The position numbers were made by a program, and so were the translations under genes. Shown in pieces: positions 1 through 9,169 of a DNA stretch of 64,000 nucleotides. The stretch is from Larkinella terrae (GTDB lineage Bacteria > Bacteroidota > Bacteroidia > Cytophagales > Spirosomataceae), in NCBI RefSeq assembly GCF_009668025.1, contig NZ_WJXZ01000014.1:268448-332447 (forward strand), in the 5' to 3' direction. Position 1 is the first letter of the stretch. Each line of letters opens with the position of its first letter. The notes beneath the pieces were generated by a model. That model made no database searches. It was not told where the DNA came from and saw only the letters and a list, made by a program, of their open reading frames with translations.

Positions 1-59
1 TTTCCTTCTTCTAGCTTGTTTCTGTTTTTTCAGGCCCCTACCCCCACCCCCCCCGCGGT

Positions 60-1214
60 ATGGGACTGCGGCAGACGTTGATTGTGATCCAATTTGCGGC
101 TTCGGTAACCCTGATCATCGGAACGCTGACGGTTTACAAACAACTCCGCTACATGCAGCAGCAGGAGTTGGGTTTTAATAAGGAACAGACGCTGGTGGTG
201 CAGGCACCCAGCGTCACCGACGCCAGTTTCCCGACGCGCTCGGAAACGTTCAAGCAGCAGTTGATCAGCCAGAATCTGGCCGAAAGTGCAACGGGCTCGG
301 CCTACGTGCCGGGCATCGAAATTCTGTGGACCAACAGTTTCCGGCGCAAAGACCAGAACCGCGAGAATTTCAATACCATGTTCATCACGTCGATTGACAA
401 CGATTTTCTGGACAGTTACAAAATTGGCCTGGTCGCGGGTCGCAACTTCAACCGGAGTTTCGGCACCGATTCAATGGCGGTTTTGCTGAACGAAACGGCG
501 GTGAGTACGTTCGGGTTTAAATCGCCGGATGACGCCCTCAACAAAGAAATCGTGTCGGGCGACAACCCCCTGCACATTGTCGGTGTCGTAAAGGATTTCC
601 ACCAGCAGGGGCTGAAGATGGCCAAAGATCCGATGGTTTTTCTGTCACTCTATCGTCGGGCGGATCGGCTACGCAATCTGAGCTACTATTCATTGAAAGT
701 TCGGACAGGCGATTTACCCGCCACGATTGCGGCCGTCGAGCGGCAGTTTGAACAGTCGTTTCCCGGCAATCCGTTCGAATATTTCTTTCTGGACGATTTC
801 TTTAACCAGCAATACCAGTCGGATCAGCAATTTGGTACGGTTTTCGGCCTGTTTGCCGGACTCGCCATTTTCATTGCGTCGCTCGGTTTGCTGGGCCTGA
901 TTTCCTTTACCGTGGCCCGACGGACGCGCGAAATCGGCATTCGGAAAGTGCTGGGCGCTGATACCTCGACCATCGTGATGCTGCTGACGAAAGATTTTAT
1001 GAAACTCGTTTTGATTGCCATTGTGCTGGCCGCTCCGGTGGCGGGATACCTGATGAACGACTGGCTGGCCGGTTTTGCCTACCGCACGTCGATGGGTGCC
1101 GGAATTTTTGCGCTGGCTGGGGTGCTGGCCACGCTGATTGCCCTGATCACCATCAGTTTCCAAAGCATCAAAGCCGCGTTGATGAATCCGGTGAAGTCGC
1201 TGCGGAGTGAATAA
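60..1214 (+). CDS. FtsX/MacB-type ABC permease, C-terminal half (truncated at 5' side)
   Basis: The 384 residues match only the second half of the other permeases in this window: one membrane segment at about 7-27, a periplasmic MacB-like domain at about 35-255, then three membrane segments and the family tail ending NPVKSLRSE. The cytoplasmic motif RRTREIGIRKVLGA is near residue 287. Full-length paralogues have about 780-810 residues, so roughly 420 are missing. The missing half is not simply beyond the window edge in this frame, because an in-frame TAG lies at 12-14 and the 45 bases before the ATG are pyrimidine-rich with long C runs. Either the gene is broken here or the sequence at this point is faulty. 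It would act in the inner membrane with an ATPase that is not encoded nearby. Confidence 0.85.
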   Translation: MGLRQTLIVIQFAASVTLIIGTLTVYKQLRYMQQQELGFNKEQTLVVQAPSVTDASFPTRSETFKQQLISQNLAESATGSAYVPGIEILWTNSFRRKDQNRENFNTMFITSIDNDFLDSYKIGLVAGRNFNRSFGTDSMAVLLNETAVSTFGFKSPDDALNKEIVSGDNPLHIVGVVKDFHQQGLKMAKDPMVFLSLYRRADRLRNLSYYSLKVRTGDLPATIAAVERQFEQSFPGNPFEYFFLDDFFNQQYQSDQQFGTVFGLFAGLAIFIASLGLLGLISFTVARRTREIGIRKVLGADTSTIVMLLTKDFMKLVLIAIVLAAPVAGYLMNDWLAGFAYRTSMGAGIFALAGVLATLIALITISFQSIKAALMNPVKSLRSE

Positions 1215-1217
1215 TTA

Positions 1218-1315
1218 AATTCATTAACAATGAACAATTAATAATGAAAAATAGCCACTGGTATTCGGTCAGTCCCGCTCGCTTCATTCATTGTTAATTG
1301 TTCATTCTTCATTGT
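1218..1315. repeat. Intergenic palindrome, heptad family A
   Basis: An imperfect inverted repeat fills the gap between two permeases. The left arm at about 1221-1248 and right arm at about 1283-1315 pair over about 20 bp. The arms read as 7-nt units of the type ATGAACA/ATTAATA. Family A recurs at 43534, 49695 and 55176, always directly after a permease stop codon. It could serve as a terminator or an mRNA 3' stabiliser, but it has no clear U tract. Confidence 0.75.
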
Positions 1316-1321
1316 CAAAAC

Positions 1322-3754
1322 ATGCAAGGTAACTACTTCAAAACCACCCTGCGCCACCTTTGGCGGAACCGTTTATTTACCACCCTGAACGTGCTGGGGC
1401 TGGCCATCGGCATCAGCAGTTGCTGGGCCATTTACCGGATCGTGAACTACGAGTTCAGCTTCGATACCCAACAGCCGAACCGGAACCGGATTTACCGGGT
1501 GGTCAGTCACTTTAAATCGGATGGGGACGAACGAAAAAATGCCGGGGTGCCGATGCCGATGGCCGACGCCATCCAGGAGCAGGTGCCGGGGCTGGAGAAG
1601 GTGGTGCCGGTTTGGGACCAGTGGAAAGAAAGCGCGGTGATTCCGGGCGGAAAAGTCGGTTCGAACCGGTTTGAGGAACCGGAGAAAATCATCGCCACCA
1701 GTCCACAGTATTTCGACATGGTGCCGCACCGGTGGCTGGCCGGGAACGTGGCTACAGCTTTCGATGGCCCCAATAAAGTGGTGCTGACGCAAAGCCGGGC
1801 GGAGAAATATTTTCCGGGTGTTCCGGCGGCCAACGTGCTGGGCCGGACAATCATGTACGACGATACCGTTGCCGTCCGGGTTTCGGGCGTTGTGGCCGAC
1901 CTCGATTTTCCGAGCAGCTTCGACGCCCGGGAGTTTTTTCCGGTCAAGTACAGCCAGAATTCGAATCCGAATTGGGGCGGAGTCAGTTCTCAAACGAGGC
2001 TGTACGTCCAGCTTGTACCGAATGCGTCTCCTGAGAAGGTCTTGAAGCAAATCAATGCAATTTCGGCCAAAGCGGGTGCGGAAAGTATGGAAAAATATCA
2101 TTTCCAGCACTGGCATCAATTTATTCCGCTGGCTGAGGTTCATTTTTCAACGGATTACAGCGAAAACCTGCGCAAAGCCAATCCGAACGTGCTGTATGGC
2201 TTAATCGGCATTGCGGTTTTTCTGCTGCTGCTGGCCTGCATCAATTACATCAACCTGACGACGGCGCAGATGCCGCAGCGGGCCAAAGAAGTCGGGATTC
2301 GCAAAACGCTGGGCAGTTCGCGCTGGCATCTGATCCGGCAGTTTCTGGGCGAAACGCTGGTTATCACGGTGTTGGCGGTGGGGCTGTCGTTTTTCCTGTC
2401 GCGCTGGGCAATGGCTACTTTTCAGGAACTGATTCCGGAAGGGCTGGACCAATATACGGACTATGGGAAAATGGCGGTTTTTCTGCTGGTGCTGCTGCTG
2501 GGCGTTACCGGTTTTTCGGGACTGTATCCCGGCTGGCTGGTGACCCGCGTGAAGGCCGTGAGCATGATGCGCGGGCAGGTGACGACGGAAGTGGGAAAAG
2601 GTGGTTTGACGCTGCGCAAAAGCCTGATTGTCTTTCAGTTTGTGGTGGCGCAATTGTTCATTGTCGGCACGATGCTGGTTGGTCAGCAACTGCATTATCT
2701 GCTTAATAAAGACCTTGGATTCAACCGGGAAGCGGTTTTGGTTTTCAACGTACCCTGGAAACTGCAGAGCAAACCGACGTACCAGAACCGGCAGTTTACG
2801 TTGCAGCAGGAACTGGCGAAGCAGCCCGGTGTTACGACCGTTGCCCTCGGCAATCCGCCCCTGAACACCTCGTTCAACAGCAATAGTTTTCAGTACAAGC
2901 CGAAAAAAGGCGCGATCATCGAAAAGACGATGTTTATGAAGTATGTCGATACGACGCTGCTTTCGCTGTATAAAATACCGCTGCTGGCGGGCCGCAATTT
3001 AGCCGCATCCGATACTGTCCGCGAATACATCATCAACGAAACCGCCCTGCACGAATTCGGGATGAGGTCGCCCCAGGAAGCGGTTGGGAAATACATCCAG
3101 CAACTGGACGGTCGCCCGATTCAGATTGTCGGCGTCGTGAAAGATTTTCACACCGGATCATTTTACCAGAAAATAGAACCGCTGTTGCTGATGACGGCGA
3201 AAAAGCGCCTGACGACGTTCAGTGTGAAACTGGCCGCAGCGAATCCGGATCAGTGGCAGGCCACGATCAAACAGATGGAGCAAACCTGGAAGCAGTTTTA
3301 CCCGACCGAACCATTCACTTACAAATTCTTCGACAGCACGCTGGAGGAGATTTATACCCGCGAGCGGAACATGTCGCGGATCATCAACCTGGCGACGGCG
3401 GTGGCTGTAGTCATCAGTTGCCTCGGGCTGTTTGGTCTGTCGACCCTGATTGCGTTTCAGCGGGTTAAAGAAGTGGGCGTCCGCAAGGTGCTGGGTGCAA
3501 CGATCGTTAGTATTGTGGGCTTACTGACGCGGGATTTCCTGAAACTCGTGGTAATCGCCATCCTGATTGCTTCGCCGATTGCCTATTATTTCACCGACAA
3601 GTGGCTGCAGGCATTTGCGTACAAAGTCGATATCGAATGGTGGGTGTTTGCCGTCGGAGCGGTAATGGCCATCGGAATTGCCTTCGTAACCGTCAGTTTC
3701 CAAAGCATCAAAGCCGCTTTGACCAACCCGGTAAAAAGTCTTCGGAGTGAATAA
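1322..3754 (+). CDS. FtsX/MacB-type ABC permease, two fused units
   Basis: This 810-residue protein shows the architecture shared by all full-length permeases here. There is an N-terminal membrane helix (about 20-42), a periplasmic MacB-like domain, and three helices with a cytoplasmic RAKEVGIRK motif near 320. A second helix-periplasm-three-helix unit follows, with VKEVGVRKVLGA near 713, and the tail ends NPVKSLRSE. MacB and LolC-type subunits have one such unit and dimerise; here two are fused. The start at 1322 was chosen because MQGNYFKTTLRHLW aligns with the usual N-terminus; an ATG 24 bases upstream would only add residues encoded by the palindrome. The central motif KTLGSS...FLGET places it in the 'ET' subgroup with 29659, 49795 and 52799. 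The substrate is unknown, and the family exports lipids, peptides or macrolides. Confidence 0.93.
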   Translation: MQGNYFKTTLRHLWRNRLFTTLNVLGLAIGISSCWAIYRIVNYEFSFDTQQPNRNRIYRVVSHFKSDGDERKNAGVPMPMADAIQEQVPGLEKVVPVWDQWKESAVIPGGKVGSNRFEEPEKIIATSPQYFDMVPHRWLAGNVATAFDGPNKVVLTQSRAEKYFPGVPAANVLGRTIMYDDTVAVRVSGVVADLDFPSSFDAREFFPVKYSQNSNPNWGGVSSQTRLYVQLVPNASPEKVLKQINAISAKAGAESMEKYHFQHWHQFIPLAEVHFSTDYSENLRKANPNVLYGLIGIAVFLLLLACINYINLTTAQMPQRAKEVGIRKTLGSSRWHLIRQFLGETLVITVLAVGLSFFLSRWAMATFQELIPEGLDQYTDYGKMAVFLLVLLLGVTGFSGLYPGWLVTRVKAVSMMRGQVTTEVGKGGLTLRKSLIVFQFVVAQLFIVGTMLVGQQLHYLLNKDLGFNREAVLVFNVPWKLQSKPTYQNRQFTLQQELAKQPGVTTVALGNPPLNTSFNSNSFQYKPKKGAIIEKTMFMKYVDTTLLSLYKIPLLAGRNLAASDTVREYIINETALHEFGMRSPQEAVGKYIQQLDGRPIQIVGVVKDFHTGSFYQKIEPLLLMTAKKRLTTFSVKLAAANPDQWQATIKQMEQTWKQFYPTEPFTYKFFDSTLEEIYTRERNMSRIINLATAVAVVISCLGLFGLSTLIAFQRVKEVGVRKVLGATIVSIVGLLTRDFLKLVVIAILIASPIAYYFTDKWLQAFAYKVDIEWWVFAVGAVMAIGIAFVTVSFQSIKAALTNPVKSLRSE

Positions 3755-3778
3755 CTGAATACCCAATCTCATATAACC

Positions 3779-4075
3779 ATGGCAGCACATATCGCTATCC
3801 CAATTCCGACGATGCCCGGTAAGCAGGACATCGAAATTGAAGTCACGATCAACGGCCAGAAACAGGCTTTGCACTACCGGGTAGAGCTGTTTTACTGGGA
3901 AGATTGCAACATTCCGAGCATCGACCGCGTGGACTGCATCCGGCAGATGCTCGCGGGCTATGATCAGGACTGGACGCTCTACTACATCGGCTCGCCCACC
4001 GATCAATTCGTCCCGATCACGTTTGTAAAACGGGAAGATCTGATCAAACAGCGCAGGTTGCTGGTTGAGTCTTAA
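3779..4075 (+). CDS. Conserved hypothetical small soluble protein
   Basis: I do not recognise this 98-residue protein as a named family. It has no signal peptide or membrane segment, is fairly acidic, and carries several aromatic residues in the middle (ELFYWEDC, WTLYYIG). The ATG at 3779 lies 24 bases after the upstream permease stop, so it may be co-transcribed with it. The next feature downstream is a long palindrome. Codon use matches the neighbours, which supports a real gene. Confidence 0.7.
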   Translation: MAAHIAIPIPTMPGKQDIEIEVTINGQKQALHYRVELFYWEDCNIPSIDRVDCIRQMLAGYDQDWTLYYIGSPTDQFVPITFVKREDLIKQRRLLVES

Positions 4076-4077
4076 AG

Positions 4078-4176
4078 TTGTTTCGCGGAGATTAGCGGAG
4101 AAAAAGGGAGCTAAGCGGAGAGGAATAAAAACCTCTGCTTAACTCCCTTTTTCTCCGCTAATCTCCGCGAAACAGC
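4078..4176. repeat. Intergenic palindrome, decamer family B
   Basis: Two arms of about 43 bases (about 4078-4123 and 4132-4176) are almost perfect reverse complements around a short AT-rich loop. Each arm is itself a run of 10-nt units such as GCGGAGATTA. A second copy of the family, with the same outer sequence GTTTCGC, is at 19550-19647. It follows the stop codon at 4073-4075. Confidence 0.85.
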
Positions 4177-4282
4177 CCAAAACAACACTTTTACATTTCG
4201 TTTACAATGTTTTACCGGCCTTAATTGCCCGGTTTTTGAACACCCGATACATTTGGCCTATCACGATTTAACGAAAGCCAAT

Positions 4283-4783
4283 ATGTCACGAAAATTGATT
4301 TTCCTCGCCTTCTTTTGCTGCACGGCTTTGCTGCCGGCGCTCTACAGTAACTCCGCCCGATTGGTGGAAAACCGGGTTTCCGATTCATACGAAAACCGGA
4401 AGTCAACAGATGATAAAAAGACGAAAGCGTTTTCCGATAATCCTTTACTTTTAGATGGCATTCCGCTGGATTATTCCTTTTTCTCACTCACTAGCCGAGG
4501 CAAGTTAGCCATTGTTGCGGGTGATCCCTATTCGGCCGATGCCGTTAAAGTGCCCTTTCGGGCGTATCTGCGACGGGACGGAAAACCGCTCAACAAAGTC
4601 AAAGAAGGAACGGCCTGCGAAACGGATGAAGTGGAACTCGCCAATGTGCTGGCCTTTGCCCAGGCTGGCGATGAACTGGTGATTGAGCCGACGCGAAAAG
4701 AAGATGCTGTAGCCAGGCGCGTCATCCGGCTGAAGCTTTTCTGGTTTCTCAAATTGCCGTTCCAAAAGGGTGACGGTTGTTAA
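4283..4783 (+). CDS. Secreted hypothetical protein
   Basis: This 166-residue protein begins with a signal peptide (MSRKLIFLAFFCCTALLPAL). The start at 4283 is preferred over an in-frame ATG ten codons earlier because it puts the basic residues directly before the hydrophobic core. The mature part has a compact region at about 80-160 with a Cys (GTACETDEVEL) and the phrase AGDELVIEP. This loosely recalls the beta-rich periplasmic C-terminal domain of gliding proteins such as GldM; that resemblance is weak and I do not name the family. It lies about 300 bp upstream of a membrane-bound regulator, with no evidence of a shared operon. Confidence 0.65.
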   Translation: MSRKLIFLAFFCCTALLPALYSNSARLVENRVSDSYENRKSTDDKKTKAFSDNPLLLDGIPLDYSFFSLTSRGKLAIVAGDPYSADAVKVPFRAYLRRDGKPLNKVKEGTACETDEVELANVLAFAQAGDELVIEPTRKEDAVARRVIRLKLFWFLKLPFQKGDGC

Positions 4784-5084
4784 GGTGATGCCTGGGCGGT
4801 TTTTCGCAGAAAACGGAAAAGTGGATGCAAAACCGTCCAGGCACGGCCACGGATTGCGCGGGTGCGTGCGATTCGGTTCTTTATTTTGAGTATTTTAGTG
4901 AAAAAATACGATTGCAGCGTTTAACAAATGTCGTTGGCCGGAACATTGTTGCTTGTCAATCGAAAACCGGAGGTCGTTAAACGATTGAAAATCGAACTTA
5001 AAAAACGGGCAGCGATCCGTTCGTGCAAGATGAATCTGAAGAGGAATGAAGGACGTTGTTCGCAAGGAATAAAACTGAATTAAG
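4784..5084. other. Intergenic region of 301 bp
   Basis: No convincing gene is seen. A minus-strand reading frame overlaps the start of the next gene but has no family features. The stretch should carry the promoter of the gene at 5085; AT-rich sequence with TATTTT words lies near 4881-4905, but no -7 box fits well enough to mark. Confidence 0.5.
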
Positions 5085-5984
5085 ATGGGAAAAGTAACCC
5101 GGATCATCGCACTCAGTGTTGCACTGCTAACGGCCTTGCTGTTCGTGCAGTTTGTTCGTTCGACACCTACGTCGGCACAGACCGAAAAGAACCGGTTTGC
5201 GGAGAAAGTTAACCTCGCCCTTCGCCGGACAGCCCACCAGTTGCTGGCAGCCGCCGGAGATTCCACGTCGCAGATTCCGCCCGTTCAGCAAACCGATGCC
5301 ACTACTTTTCTGATTCGGTTAGACCATCCGTTCGACTACGGTAAATTGCCCGGCTTGTTGCAGCAATCCCTTCAGATTCATTCTATTAACGAGACCTACG
5401 ACGTTGCCGTTCTGAACTGTGCCAACGGTAAAATTCAATTGGGGTATTCGGTTTTAGATGTTCAGAAAAAGCAGAACGTTGCCTGCAGCGGTCGGGTACA
5501 AACCAATGGCTGTTACAATCTGCAAATCAGGTTTGCAACTCCTGAAGCCGCACCCCAAACCGCCATGAACTGGTGGATGCTGGCCATCGGAAGCGTGCTG
5601 ACAGCGCTGGTTTTTACGGTTTTCCGCCGGTCGTCTTCGAAGGAAGGGAACGCTTCATCGGATGCTGCACCGGTAGAAAACCCCAAGCTCCATTTCGGGA
5701 ACTCCAGTCTCGATATGGCCAATCTGAAGCTGTGGTCCAATGATCTGGAACACGACCTGACGTATCGGGAAGCGAAATTACTCCGTCTTTTTGCGGGTAG
5801 CCCCAACCAGTTGCTGGAGCGCGACTTTATCCTTAAATCGGTTTGGGAAGACGAAGGAATCATTGTGGGGCGCAGTGTGGACGTATTCGTGTCCCGGCTT
5901 CGCAAACTGCTTCAGGACGACCCGACAGTAAAAATTGCCGCCGTCCACGGCGTCGGCTATCGGCTGGAAATCCGACCTATTTGA
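5085..5984 (+). CDS. Membrane-anchored one-component winged-helix regulator
   Basis: The 299 residues split into a membrane helix (about 7-25), a periplasmic domain (about 26-160), a second helix (about 163-180), a short linker and a C-terminal OmpR-type winged helix (about 215-298). The winged helix includes LTYREAKLLRLF, GRSVDVFVSRLRKLL and HGVGYRLE. The periplasmic part resembles that of the histidine kinase at 14284: both have a segment around a conserved Asn-Cys (NCANGKIQLG here, NCESDRMLHG there) and similar flanks. The winged helix closely resembles the response regulator at 15550. The protein therefore looks like a sensor joined directly to a DNA-binding output with no kinase or receiver, acting from the inner membrane as CadC or ToxR do but with the order reversed. 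Its 3' end overlaps the convergent Uma2 gene by 8 bp. Confidence 0.85.
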   Translation: MGKVTRIIALSVALLTALLFVQFVRSTPTSAQTEKNRFAEKVNLALRRTAHQLLAAAGDSTSQIPPVQQTDATTFLIRLDHPFDYGKLPGLLQQSLQIHSINETYDVAVLNCANGKIQLGYSVLDVQKKQNVACSGRVQTNGCYNLQIRFATPEAAPQTAMNWWMLAIGSVLTALVFTVFRRSSSKEGNASSDAAPVENPKLHFGNSSLDMANLKLWSNDLEHDLTYREAKLLRLFAGSPNQLLERDFILKSVWEDEGIIVGRSVDVFVSRLRKLLQDDPTVKIAAVHGVGYRLEIRPI

Positions 5985-6453
5985 ATACGGTTTTCAGATC
6001 CAGTTCAATTCCCGTTACTGGATCGTTGAAAATGCTGTCTCGAAAATATTGGACCGAATCATTCGCTAAAAAAAGCTGAACGGTTTTCACCGACGGCATC
6101 ACGATCCAGGCCGACTGCACCCCCGACGGAAAATACACTTTCCGAATTTTGCTCGCCAAAACTTCATAGGCCTGCCGGGGTGACAGAATTTCGATTGTTG
6201 TAATCGGTGGTGTGGTCATTTTAATGATATCGTCATCCTCCCAATTGAATGTCAGCTTGGGATAAATGCAGATATCGGGAATGGCTGTACCATAAATTAA
6301 GTCAAGGTCAAGCTCGGTCAGGACATCAAAAGTCGACTCATATTGGTCCAGAATCAAGTGACTTAAGCGACCTTCTAAAATAGAGTGATTGCGACTGGGC
6401 ATGGGTTTCCCACGTAGAATTTCGGCTTCCGTTAATTCAATGACATCATCCAT
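5977..6453 (-). CDS. Uma2 family protein (DUF820, PD-(D/E)XK nuclease-like fold)
   Basis: This 158-residue protein has the Uma2 pattern: Asp in AIPDICIYP, Glu in TTIEILSP, a Lys in the helix after it (ASKIRKVYFPSG), and the strand SAWIVMPS. These match the active-site layout of PD-(D/E)XK nucleases. The biological role of Uma2 proteins is unknown, and they are abundant in Cyanobacteria and some Bacteroidota. The gene runs divergently from the permease at 6498, with 44 bp between start codons. A perfect TAnnTTTG box lies in that spacer. Three more Uma2 genes in the window hold similar positions. Confidence 0.88.
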   Translation of the reverse strand: MDDVIELTEAEILRGKPMPSRNHSILEGRLSHLILDQYESTFDVLTELDLDLIYGTAIPDICIYPKLTFNWEDDDIIKMTTPPITTIEILSPRQAYEVLASKIRKVYFPSGVQSAWIVMPSVKTVQLFLANDSVQYFRDSIFNDPVTGIELDLKTVFK

Positions 6454-6471
6454 AACACAGAGCGGTTTTTA

Positions 6472-6479
6472 CAAAAATA
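6472..6479 (-). promoter_or_regulatory. -7 box TATTTTTG of the Uma2 gene
   Basis: On the minus strand TATTTTTG matches the Bacteroidota -7 consensus TAnnTTTG exactly, 18 bases before the Uma2 ATG. It leaves a very short leader. The -33 element would fall inside the first codons of the divergent permease. Confidence 0.6.
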
Positions 6480-6497
6480 CGAAAAACAAACCAGTAA

Positions 6498-8918
6498 ATG
6501 CTCCAAAGTTACCTCAAAATCGCCTTCCGGACGCTGTGGCAAAACCGCCTGTATTCGGTCATTAACGTCGTCGGATTGTCCGTCGGAATCGCCTGTGTGT
6601 TGCTGGCCATTCTCTACATCAAAGACGAACAAAGCTTCGACCGGTTTCACGAGCGAAATCCGCACCTCTACCGAATAACCACCACCCTGACCGAAACCAA
6701 AGGCGGGCTGGCCGAGACAAACGGTGGCACGGGGCAGGTGCAGGGCCCAACGTTTAAAGCCCAGGTGCCGGAAGTCCAGGATTACGTTCGGGTGATGGGC
6801 GGTGACATTCAGAGCACGTTTGTTGCGAACCAGAAATCCTCCATTCTACAGCCTTTTTTTGTCGATTCTACTTTTTTCAACGTATTTTCTTTCAGGTTGT
6901 TAAGTGGTAATCCCGAAACCGCTTTGCGAGGTGCAGGGACGGTGGTGGTTACCGAACGAACCGCGCGAAAACTATTCAATAGCCTTGATGTGATCGGAAA
7001 AGTGTTGCTGGAAGACGGCCCGTCGGGCCGCCGATTGGGGGCTTCCATCATCACTGGCGTGGTACAGGACCCGCCCAAAAACTCGTCCCTGCAGTTCGAT
7101 CTGCTGTTTCCGTTCCGGTTTATGCAGGCTTCGTTCGATGATACGAGCTGGCTGAATTCGTACCTGAGCACGTTTGTCGTTTTACACCCCAGGGCCGATG
7201 TAGAAAAGGTTGTTAGGAAATTCGGCAAAGTATACGCCATTCACGCCCGCGATCAGGTGGCCGAAAACCGGAAAAACTACGGTTTTGATCCCGCCATCCA
7301 GTACGGTTTACAGCCCATGACCGACATTCATCTACAGCCTCTGTACCACCGCGAAAACAACCGCGAGGGCGGGGTTACCAACGGCAGTAACCCGGTTTTT
7401 TCGTACATTTTCCTTGGCATTTCAGCTTTCATTCTGCTGATGGCGACCATTAATTTCATCAATATCAGCCTTGCCAATTCGCTGAAACGGACGAAAGAAA
7501 TCGGCGTTCGGAAAGTGACCGGAAGCAGCCGGAAACTCATTATTGTACAATTTCTGGGCGAGTCGGCCATTCTGTGTTTCATCGCCTTCGGAATGGCGGT
7601 TTTGCTGGTGCAACTGGCGCTGCCGGTTTTTAATCAGCTGGCCACCAAAGCAATTGTATTCCGTCAAATCCTGGACGGTTGGTTGCTGCTTTATTTTATT
7701 GTTCTGTTGATTATCAATGTATTTTTGTCGGGATTTTATCCCGCTTTCGTCCTGGCTAAATTCAAGCCCACGGAAGTACTTTACAACAAACCACGCCTTT
7801 CGGGGCGCAACGGGTTTGGCCAAACGCTGGTAATGATTCAGTTCGCGCTATCGGTTTTTCTGGTCATTGCGACTACGGTTTTTTACTATCAGATGGATTA
7901 TGTAAGGACCAAAGATTTGGGTTATGATCCGTATCAGGTGATCGCAACCTACATTCCCTCCAGCAAAAACCTGAAAGGCGATCAGGCGTTTCTGCGGTCC
8001 GAACTGGCCAACGAGCCATCGATCCGGCAGGTTTCGTTTTACAGCGACCTCGGCGGGTCGTATGAGACGCGCGTGGCTGGCCGAAAAATCGAGAGCCGCT
8101 ACCAGTACATCGACGAAAATTACCTGTCGGTATTGGGTATCCATCTGAAAGCGAGACGCAATCTGTTGCCCAATCTTCATTCTGATAAATCGGATGCGGT
8201 TCTTGTCAATGAAGCTTTTGTCAAGGCCGCCGGTTTGGAGAAACCCATTGGAAAACAAATCCGTCTGCACGAGAATTTTAGTCAAAAACCGCTGACCATC
8301 GTTGGCGTAATGAAGGATTTTCATGCTCGTTCATTGCGGGAGCGGATTCCGCCAATGGCGTTGTTTATTCGCGAAGACGAGGCCAGTGGAATGCTCGTGA
8401 AAATTGACAAAAACCGGCAACAGGAAGCGATTACCAGCTTGAAAAAAGTATTCGGGAGAGCCTATTCCTCGATTGAGATGGACTATGCTTTTCTGGATGA
8501 GGTGAACGCCAAAGGCTACGAGCAGGAGCAGAAATGGCTGCGAATTGTGAGCTATGCCACCGGGCTGGCCCTGTTGATTTGCGTCATTGGCGTCTTTGGA
8601 CTGGCGAAGCTGGCAACCGGGCAGCGCACCAAAGAAATCGGGGTTCGGAAAGTGCTGGGCGCAACGGTACTGGACATTGTTACCCTGCTGTCGAAAGATT
8701 TTCTGAAACCGGTTCTGGCGGCCATTGCCCTGGCCTCGCCCGCTGCGGCCTGGGTGATGGGCAGCTGGCTGCAAAATTTTGTCTACCGGGTGGAGATTCA
8801 GTGGTGGATGTTTGCCGGAGCCGGTTTGCTGGCCATCGGAGTCACCCTGCTGACGGTGTCGCTCCAATCCGCCAAAACCGCTCTGCTGAACCCTGTGGAG
8901 AGCTTGAGGAGGGAGTGA
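6498..8918 (+). CDS. FtsX/MacB-type ABC permease, divergent tail
   Basis: This is an 806-residue two-unit permease with cytoplasmic motifs near residues 329 (KRTKEIGVRKVTG) and 708 (QRTKEIGVRKVLGA). It differs from its paralogues at the C-terminus: the usual SFQSIKAALMNPVKSL is replaced by SLQSAKTALLNPVESL and it ends RRE. It is the most divergent tail in the set, which may mean a different ATPase contact or an older split. Its first central motif has Thr instead of Ala (RTKEIG). It faces a Uma2 gene 44 bp upstream and is followed by a decamer palindrome. I see no clear promoter on its own strand in the spacer. Confidence 0.93.
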   Translation: MLQSYLKIAFRTLWQNRLYSVINVVGLSVGIACVLLAILYIKDEQSFDRFHERNPHLYRITTTLTETKGGLAETNGGTGQVQGPTFKAQVPEVQDYVRVMGGDIQSTFVANQKSSILQPFFVDSTFFNVFSFRLLSGNPETALRGAGTVVVTERTARKLFNSLDVIGKVLLEDGPSGRRLGASIITGVVQDPPKNSSLQFDLLFPFRFMQASFDDTSWLNSYLSTFVVLHPRADVEKVVRKFGKVYAIHARDQVAENRKNYGFDPAIQYGLQPMTDIHLQPLYHRENNREGGVTNGSNPVFSYIFLGISAFILLMATINFINISLANSLKRTKEIGVRKVTGSSRKLIIVQFLGESAILCFIAFGMAVLLVQLALPVFNQLATKAIVFRQILDGWLLLYFIVLLIINVFLSGFYPAFVLAKFKPTEVLYNKPRLSGRNGFGQTLVMIQFALSVFLVIATTVFYYQMDYVRTKDLGYDPYQVIATYIPSSKNLKGDQAFLRSELANEPSIRQVSFYSDLGGSYETRVAGRKIESRYQYIDENYLSVLGIHLKARRNLLPNLHSDKSDAVLVNEAFVKAAGLEKPIGKQIRLHENFSQKPLTIVGVMKDFHARSLRERIPPMALFIREDEASGMLVKIDKNRQQEAITSLKKVFGRAYSSIEMDYAFLDEVNAKGYEQEQKWLRIVSYATGLALLICVIGVFGLAKLATGQRTKEIGVRKVLGATVLDIVTLLSKDFLKPVLAAIALASPAAAWVMGSWLQNFVYRVEIQWWMFAGAGLLAIGVTLLTVSLQSAKTALLNPVESLRRE

Positions 8919-9016
8919 GTTATTACACAGGGCTAATCAGAGGAAATCAGGGTTAATCAGGGTTTTATTTTTCTCTGATAAACTCTGATTTCCCCTGATA
9001 AACCCTGTGTAACAAC
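8919..9016. repeat. Intergenic palindrome, decamer family D
   Basis: Arms at 8919-8962 and 8973-9016 pair over about 44 bp with few mismatches. Within each arm the unit AATCAGGGTT and its variants repeat with a period of exactly 10. The left arm starts one base after the permease TGA. No other copy of this exact family is in the window. Confidence 0.85.
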
Positions 9017-9020
9017 CCTT

Positions 9021-9126
9021 GTCCGCCAGCGAACGACCAAGCGTCCGCAAACGGACAAATGACTGGGGACGGTTGTGATAAATAGTTGATAGTCATTTAA
9101 TTGGGATTTGTGGTATATCGTTTGAG
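9021..9126 (+). promoter_or_regulatory. Sigma-54-type promoter with two upstream palindromic sites
   Basis: GTCCGCAAACGGAC at 9043-9056 is a perfect 5-4-5 palindrome, and a weaker copy GTCCGCCAGCGAAC lies at 9021-9034. TGGTATATCGTTTGAG at 9111-9126 fits the sigma-54 frame TGG-N8-TTG. The distance from the strong palindrome to the TGG is 54 bp, and the ATG is 44 bp downstream. The same layout occurs at 40965, 47232 and 63636. Confidence 0.65.
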
Positions 9127-9169
9127 CATAGAAAACCGTGCCTTTTCCGGACAGTGAACGACGAACTTT

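Noticed and set aside
1-50. The pyrimidine tract followed by CAG looks like a eukaryotic splice acceptor.
   Set aside because: All other features are bacterial. A chance tract or a faulty contig end is far more likely.
4078-4176. Periodic repeats considered as a CRISPR array.
   Set aside because: The units are 10 bases without spacers and the two halves are inverted. No cas genes are present.
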